A DNA stretch of 33,610 nt, taken from IMG/VR virus record IMGVR_UViG_3300043119_000756, positions 1 through 33,610 of that record; one strand, written 5' to 3'. Under the pieces are notes generated by a model. That model made no database searches. It was not told where the DNA came from and was given only the letters and a program-made list of their open reading frames with translations. This DNA comes from a virus. A program made the translations under genes and the position numbers. Each line of letters begins with the position of its first letter. The stretch's first letter is position 1. Positions 31,031 through 33,610 of this stretch are shown here, in pieces.

Positions 31031-31363
31031 ATGCCCTTCCCCCTCTACCTCGCCCAAGCCGCAGCCCCCGCCATCGCCGCCGACGTCCCGCCCGACCTGC
31101 TCGCCGCGGGCGCCGGCTCCCTGCTCGGCGGCGGCGGCCTCGTGGGCGCCCTCGGCCTGCTCGCCCGATGGGTGGTCGGGGCGGTGGAGTCGCGCCTGAC
31201 CGCCGCCGACGTGCGGATCGCCGCGCTGGAGGGTGTCGTCGCTGAGCTTCGCGGCGACATGCGCGTGGCTGCGGAGCGCGACCGGGCCGCCGCAGAGCGC
31301 GACCGGGCCATGCGCGAGATGGTCGCGGCGATGCAGGCCACCCTCCTGGAGCGCAGCCGATGA
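31031..31363 (+). CDS. Membrane protein with C-terminal coiled coil, holin-like (110 aa)
   Basis: The product has a weakly hydrophobic start, then a Gly/Ala/Leu membrane segment (LLAAGAGSLLGGGGLVGALG, LLARWVVGAV, about 24-53) and a charged coiled coil (AAERDRAAAERDRAMREMVA). One membrane span plus a coiled coil fits small lysis proteins such as holins or spanin-like subunits. It is the first of a run of small genes after the tail module, where lysis genes are often found, although the amidase lies 10 kb upstream. No promoter or ribosome binding site is clear. Confidence 0.55.
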   Translation: MPFPLYLAQAAAPAIAADVPPDLLAAGAGSLLGGGGLVGALGLLARWVVGAVESRLTAADVRIAALEGVVAELRGDMRVAAERDRAAAERDRAMREMVAAMQATLLERSR

Positions 31364-31578
31364 GCCCACCCGCCCTGTCGATCGCCCACCACCGCGAGCC
31401 CTCGCCCATCGTCGCCCCCGCCGAGGCCCCGCTGCTGACCCCGATGCAGCGCGCCATCCTCGCGGCGCACCTAGCGGCCCTGCTCGCCCTCTTGGGGCCA
31501 GCCCCGACGCCACCCCCCGCGCCCGCGGAGCCGCCCGACACCCGGCCGTCGCTCCCCGGCCGCTTGACCGGAGCCTGA
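31360..31578 (+). CDS. Small membrane-type protein with Pro-rich tail (72 aa)
   Basis: The ATG at 31360 overlaps the preceding TGA (ATGA). A hydrophobic stretch (AILAAHLAALLALLGPA, about 32-48) precedes a Pro-rich tail (PTPPPAPAEPPDTRPSLP). A short hydrophobic helix and Pro-rich end recall Rz1-like spanins, but there is no lipobox Cys. It is coupled to the holin-like gene, which suggests a joint lysis role. Confidence 0.5.
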   Translation: MSPPALSIAHHREPSPIVAPAEAPLLTPMQRAILAAHLAALLALLGPAPTPPPAPAEPPDTRPSLPGRLTGA

Positions 31579-31580
31579 CC

Positions 31581-31853
31581 ATGCACGCCCCCATCCTCGA
31601 CAGCGACCACGCCCCCGACGACCTCACCCCCGACGACCCGTCTTGGGCCGCGGCCTGCGCGGAGTTCGGCGCCGACGCCCAGACCAACGCCGGGAACATC
31701 GACCCCGACCGCCTCCGCGCGGCAGCCTTCGTCTTCATCGACGCGGGCGGCCTTGTTGACGACGACTTCATCGCCCACGGTGACCGCGCCCCGCTGATCG
31801 CCGCGCTCCGGGCCATGCTCGCCGCTCTGGAGGCTTCCGATGTGCCGTCCTGA
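31581..31853 (+). CDS. Acidic hypothetical protein (90 aa)
   Basis: The product (MHAPILDSDHAPDDLTPDDP, RLRAAAFVFIDAGGLVDDDF, ALRAMLAALEASDVPS) is strongly acidic and helical at its end. No family is recognised. It begins two bases after the preceding stop and overlaps the next start by 14 bases. Confidence 0.55.
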   Translation: MHAPILDSDHAPDDLTPDDPSWAAACAEFGADAQTNAGNIDPDRLRAAAFVFIDAGGLVDDDFIAHGDRAPLIAALRAMLAALEASDVPS

Positions 31854-32199
31854 TTCGTGCTGGAGCCCGCCCGTCTGCATCAACCCGCTCGCCCTCCCCG
31901 CCGCCCGCCGCTTCGACCTCGTCTGGTCGCGCTCCATCCCCGGCAACCCGACCGGTTGGGGCGAAAGCACCGGCATCGGCGAGCACGTCAGCAGCGCCGA
32001 GTGGGCCAGCATCACCGGGGCTGCCCTGACCGGCGAAGCCGCCATGCTGGCCGCCCTCAACGCCAGCGCGGCAGCCCCCGCATGGGCGCGCGCCGAGGCG
32101 AAGGCGCTCGCGGCCGGTGGGCAGCCCGCGGTGGACGCGCTCGTGACGCTCATGCGCGCCCGGTGCATCAAGTGGAACGGGAAGCCGCTGGACTGGTAG
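31840..32199 (+). CDS. Hypothetical protein, last gene of the late operon (119 aa)
   Basis: ATG 31840 lies 14 bases inside the previous gene. The product starts MCRPDSCWSPPVCINPLALP (three Cys in the first 13 residues), continues FDLVWSRSIPGNPTGWGEST and ends CIKWNGKPLDW. The Cys-rich N-terminus could bind metal. It is unrecognised. The stop at 32197-32199 meets the opposing gene at 32201 with one base between, so no terminator separates the two convergent operons. Confidence 0.6.
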   Translation: MCRPDSCWSPPVCINPLALPAARRFDLVWSRSIPGNPTGWGESTGIGEHVSSAEWASITGAALTGEAAMLAALNASAAAPAWARAEAKALAAGGQPAVDALVTLMRARCIKWNGKPLDW

Positions 32200-32200
32200 C

Positions 32201-32431
32201 TCAGCGCGTGGCCCTGCCCCAAAGCACCCCGCCGCGCCACGCCAGCCACACGGCAGCGGAGGCGACGCCCCGGCCGGTCACCAGCATCGCGAGCAGAAGC
32301 GCCGAGACAGCAGCGTGAAGCCGCCAGTCTGCGGCGCTTTCGGCTGTCTCGGCGTTGTCGGCCCGGAGCGACGACGCCCGCACGTCGAGGCCGAGGATCG
32401 TGGTCAACCGCTCGCGCTCCGCATCGTGCAT
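32201..32431 (-). CDS. Membrane protein at the end of the leftward cluster (76 aa)
   Basis: The N-terminal half is charged (MHDAERERLTTILGLDVRAS, SLRADNAETAESAADWR). The C-terminal half has a hydrophobic segment (LHAAVSALLLAMLVTG) and a second, shorter one (VASAAVWLAWRGGVLW), suggesting one or two spans. It converges with the late operon. A lysis or membrane-accessory role is possible by topology only. Confidence 0.5.
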   Translation of the reverse strand: MHDAERERLTTILGLDVRASSLRADNAETAESAADWRLHAAVSALLLAMLVTGRGVASAAVWLAWRGGVLWGRATR

Positions 32432-32491
32432 CTGCCCCCCACGGCGCCGCCGGCTCCGGTGGAGCGCGTAGAGCGGAGCCTGTGGGGCATC

Positions 32492-32866
32492 CTACCCCGG
32501 TAGGGTCCGGGGCGGGTTTCGGGCGGTGTCAGCCTTGGCGTCGCTCAGCATCCGGGCGAGCAGGCCGCGCATGTAGACGATGAGCCCCGGCGTGTCCATG
32601 TCGTCGCCGGTCACGTCAAGCAAGCCGCCCCCGAGCAGGCGCATGGCGTCAGGGTCCGGCGGCAGCACCTGTTCCAGCGGGCCGGTCGGCAGCGTCATGA
32701 TCCACATGCTGGCCAGCGATGTCCGGTCGGACTGGAGTTGGGTCACCTGGGAGGCCAGCGCGTCAAGCTCGGCCTGCGCTGCGCTGCGCTCGGCTTGAAG
32801 GTACGCCACAAGCTCTTTCAGGCCGTTGTTCTCGGCCTCCAGTCGTTCGATCCGTTCGTCACCCAT
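32492..32866 (-). CDS. Coiled-coil hypothetical protein (124 aa)
   Basis: The preferred start is ATG 32866, which overlaps the stop of the 29-residue ORF (TGATG) and lies eight bases after GAGGGA; a GTG at 32869 in the same frame is also possible. The first 45 residues are a coiled coil (RIERLEAENNGLKELVAYLQ, AERSAAQAELDALASQVTQL). The C-terminal peptide ADTARNPPRTLPG is encoded by one copy of a 31-bp direct repeat and reappears at the start of the neighbouring micro-ORF. It is unrecognised. Confidence 0.6.
   Translation of the reverse strand: MGDERIERLEAENNGLKELVAYLQAERSAAQAELDALASQVTQLQSDRTSLASMWIMTLPTGPLEQVLPPDPDAMRLLGGGLLDVTGDDMDTPGLIVYMRGLLARMLSDAKADTARNPPRTLPG
32504..32534. repeat. 31-bp direct repeat, copy 1
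   Basis: This stretch is identical, base for base, to 32920-32950, 416 bases away. Here it encodes the C-terminal ADTARNPPRT of the 124-residue protein on the minus strand. Confidence 0.9.
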
Positions 32867-32907
32867 CACGTCACTCCCTCGCGCCCCTCGGCGCCGTCGT
32901 CGTTGTT
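32864..32907. repeat. 44-bp ribosome-binding and start cassette repeat, copy A
   Basis: Aligned with 33105-33145 it differs by three base changes and one 3-bp deletion. On the minus strand both copies encode the end NND(D)G-EGREGVT of an upstream gene, the ribosome binding site inside that end, and the overlapping TGATG joint. Confidence 0.85.
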
Positions 32908-32955
32908 GCCGCCCGGAGAGGTCCGGGGCGGGTTTCGGGCGGTGTCAGCCCGCAT
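32866..32955 (-). CDS. 29-residue mosaic micro-ORF
   Basis: The frame runs from ATG 32955-32953, overlapping the TGA of the Cys-rich gene (TGATG), to TGA 32868-32866, overlapping the next ATG. The product begins MRADTARNPPRTSPGG and ends NNDDGAEGREGVT. Its first part matches the C-terminus of the gene downstream, and its last part matches the C-terminus of the gene at 33107-33478. Both matches come from DNA repeats. It may be a remnant of recombination kept as a translational-coupling spacer. Confidence 0.4.
   Translation of the reverse strand: MRADTARNPPRTSPGGNNDDGAEGREGVT
32920..32950. repeat. 31-bp direct repeat, copy 2
   Basis: This stretch is identical to 32504-32534. It encodes the ADTARNPPRT segment near the start of the 29-residue ORF on the minus strand. 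Confidence 0.9.
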
Positions 32956-33107
32956 CAGCAGCTTTCATCGCACGGAGCCGCCCCGCACGTCTCGCACACC
33001 ACCCCTGACCAGTGGCACCCCGACTGCGCGGCCCCATCCACCGTGGGCTCGCCGCAGTCCTCGCACTCGCCGTCAGCCTTGCCCAGATACCATCCATCGG
33101 TACACAT
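32955..33107 (-). CDS. Cys-rich, zinc-ribbon-like mini-protein (50 aa)
   Basis: ATG 33107-33105 overlaps the previous TGA (TGATG) and the frame ends at TGA 32957-32955. The product begins MCTDGWYLGKADGECEDCGE and contains a second CxxC (VCETCGAAPCDESC). The pair CEDCG and CETCG, 24 residues apart, is the pattern of a four-Cys zinc ribbon; there are eight Cys in all. Small zinc proteins of phages often bind nucleic acids or host proteins. A ribosome binding site (GAGGGGG) lies about nine bases upstream. Confidence 0.65.
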   Translation of the reverse strand: MCTDGWYLGKADGECEDCGEPTVDGAAQSGCHWSGVVCETCGAAPCDESC

Positions 33108-33145
33108 CACGTCACCCCCTCGCGCCCCTCGACGCCATCGTTGTT
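33105..33145. repeat. 41-bp ribosome-binding and start cassette repeat, copy B
   Basis: This is the second copy of the 32864-32907 element. It spans the end of the 123-residue gene and the start of the Cys-rich gene on the minus strand. Confidence 0.85.
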
Positions 33146-33478
33146 GTCCGTCTCCGGCCGCCGGCCAGCCGCTACCTCATCGGCGACGTGGACCATCCAC
33201 GGGTCGCCACCCTGCTCGGCCCACACGCGCAGGTCGGCGGCGATGAAGGCGCGCTCGGCAGCCCGGCCGCGCGCCTCGTCGGTGGCAGCCGCCGCGCGCC
33301 GCATCAACCGGGTGCGGCACCGCACCGCCTCGCCAGGGGCGATTACGGCAGTCGGGCGCCACCGCCCACACCAGTCCCAGGCCGCCTCCCAGGCCGCCAG
33401 CGCGAGCAGATGCGCCCGCAGCCGCGCCTCATCCGACGTGCGCCGCTCCGTGCGGACGGATCGCAGGCGGCGGGTCAT
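33107..33478 (-). CDS. Hypothetical protein (123 aa)
   Basis: The ATG at 33478 overlaps the stop of the partial gene upstream (ATGA). The product is Arg/Ala-rich and helical (RLRAHLLALAAWEAAWDWCG, RRAAAATDEARGRAAERAFI) with a short segment DLRVWAEQGGDPWMVHVADE. It ends DNNDGVEGREGVT, shared with the 29-residue ORF. No family is recognised. Confidence 0.6.
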   Translation of the reverse strand: MTRRLRSVRTERRTSDEARLRAHLLALAAWEAAWDWCGRWRPTAVIAPGEAVRCRTRLMRRAAAATDEARGRAAERAFIAADLRVWAEQGGDPWMVHVADEVAAGRRPETDNNDGVEGREGVT

Positions 33479-33610
33479 TGACCACCCCGCTGCTCAACGT
33501 AGAGGCGCAGTCGATCGAGGTTCTCCACAGCAGACTCAAGGACAGCCACGATCGCGGCTCCCTCGGTTCTCTCCGTGAGGATCGGTTCGCGATCAGGCGG
33601 TCCATACGAT
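33475..33610 (-). CDS. Hypothetical protein, partial at the right edge
   Basis: The frame is open from the edge of the window to TGA 33477-33475 and ends AVLESAVENLDRLRLYVEQR GGQ, a likely amphipathic helix. Its start is outside the window, or may be GTG 33549-33547 (product MAVLESAVENLD...) after a GAGGGA sequence. Its stop overlaps the next ATG (ATGA). No family is recognised. Confidence 0.45.
   Translation of the reverse strand, partial: SYGPPDREPILTERTEGAAIVAVLESAVENLDRLRLYVEQRGGQ

Noticed and set aside
29742-32249. 835-codon open frame on the minus strand
   Set aside because: It is antisense to the tail-tip and small late genes, crosses several real gene joints and has no recognisable domain.
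1-33610. tRNA genes or an integrase with attachment site
   Set aside because: I saw no cloverleaf-like sequence, no tyrosine or serine recombinase motif and no repeated att-like core, but a covariance search was not possible.

Overview
The window is an almost complete tailed-phage or prophage genome from a bacterial host of very high GC content. HK97-type head genes, a tail-tube protein, a long tape measure and no sheath gene point to a siphovirus-like particle. Coding is dense, and most neighbouring genes overlap by 1-4 bases (ATGA, GTGA, TGATG), so translation is probably coupled. No integrase, excisionase, recognisable repressor, DNA polymerase, helicase or tRNA is visible, so a temperate lifestyle is neither shown nor excluded. 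I cannot name the host genus.

Leftward half (1-8075, minus strand). A ten-gene early operon starts at about 8075. It carries small unknown proteins, a winged-helix-like protein, a RusA-type resolvase, a coiled-coil protein and an N6-adenine methyltransferase-like protein. A second leftward unit (3994-1807) ends with the large terminase, far from the other head genes and on the opposite strand. A third (1701-1) encodes small unknown proteins, including one single-pass membrane protein.

Rightward half (8159-32199, plus strand). A lipoprotein and a cytosine-5 DNA methyltransferase come first. A replication gene follows, with a winged-helix N-terminus and an internal cluster of five iterons (probable origin). 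A recombination operon with an ERF-family annealing protein ends at a terminator-like hairpin. A strong promoter-like sequence right behind the hairpin leads into the late operon: portal, protease, capsid, decoration-like proteins, an Ig-repeat protein, amidase, connectors, tail tube, tape measure, tail-tip proteins and small membrane proteins. It meets a leftward cluster (33610-32201) head on at 32199/32201.

The most striking regulatory feature is a palindrome, core ATAGCGCGCTAT, found three times plus one half site. Each copy overlaps a promoter-like sequence with 17-base spacing at the head of a separate transcription unit. At 8091-8140 two opposing promoters share one -10 element, which looks like a switch. 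The gene cluster at the right end contains very small coupled genes, including a 50-residue Cys-rich protein and a 29-residue mosaic ORF. If the ends of the window join in a circle, the leftward genes at both edges would form a single operon.
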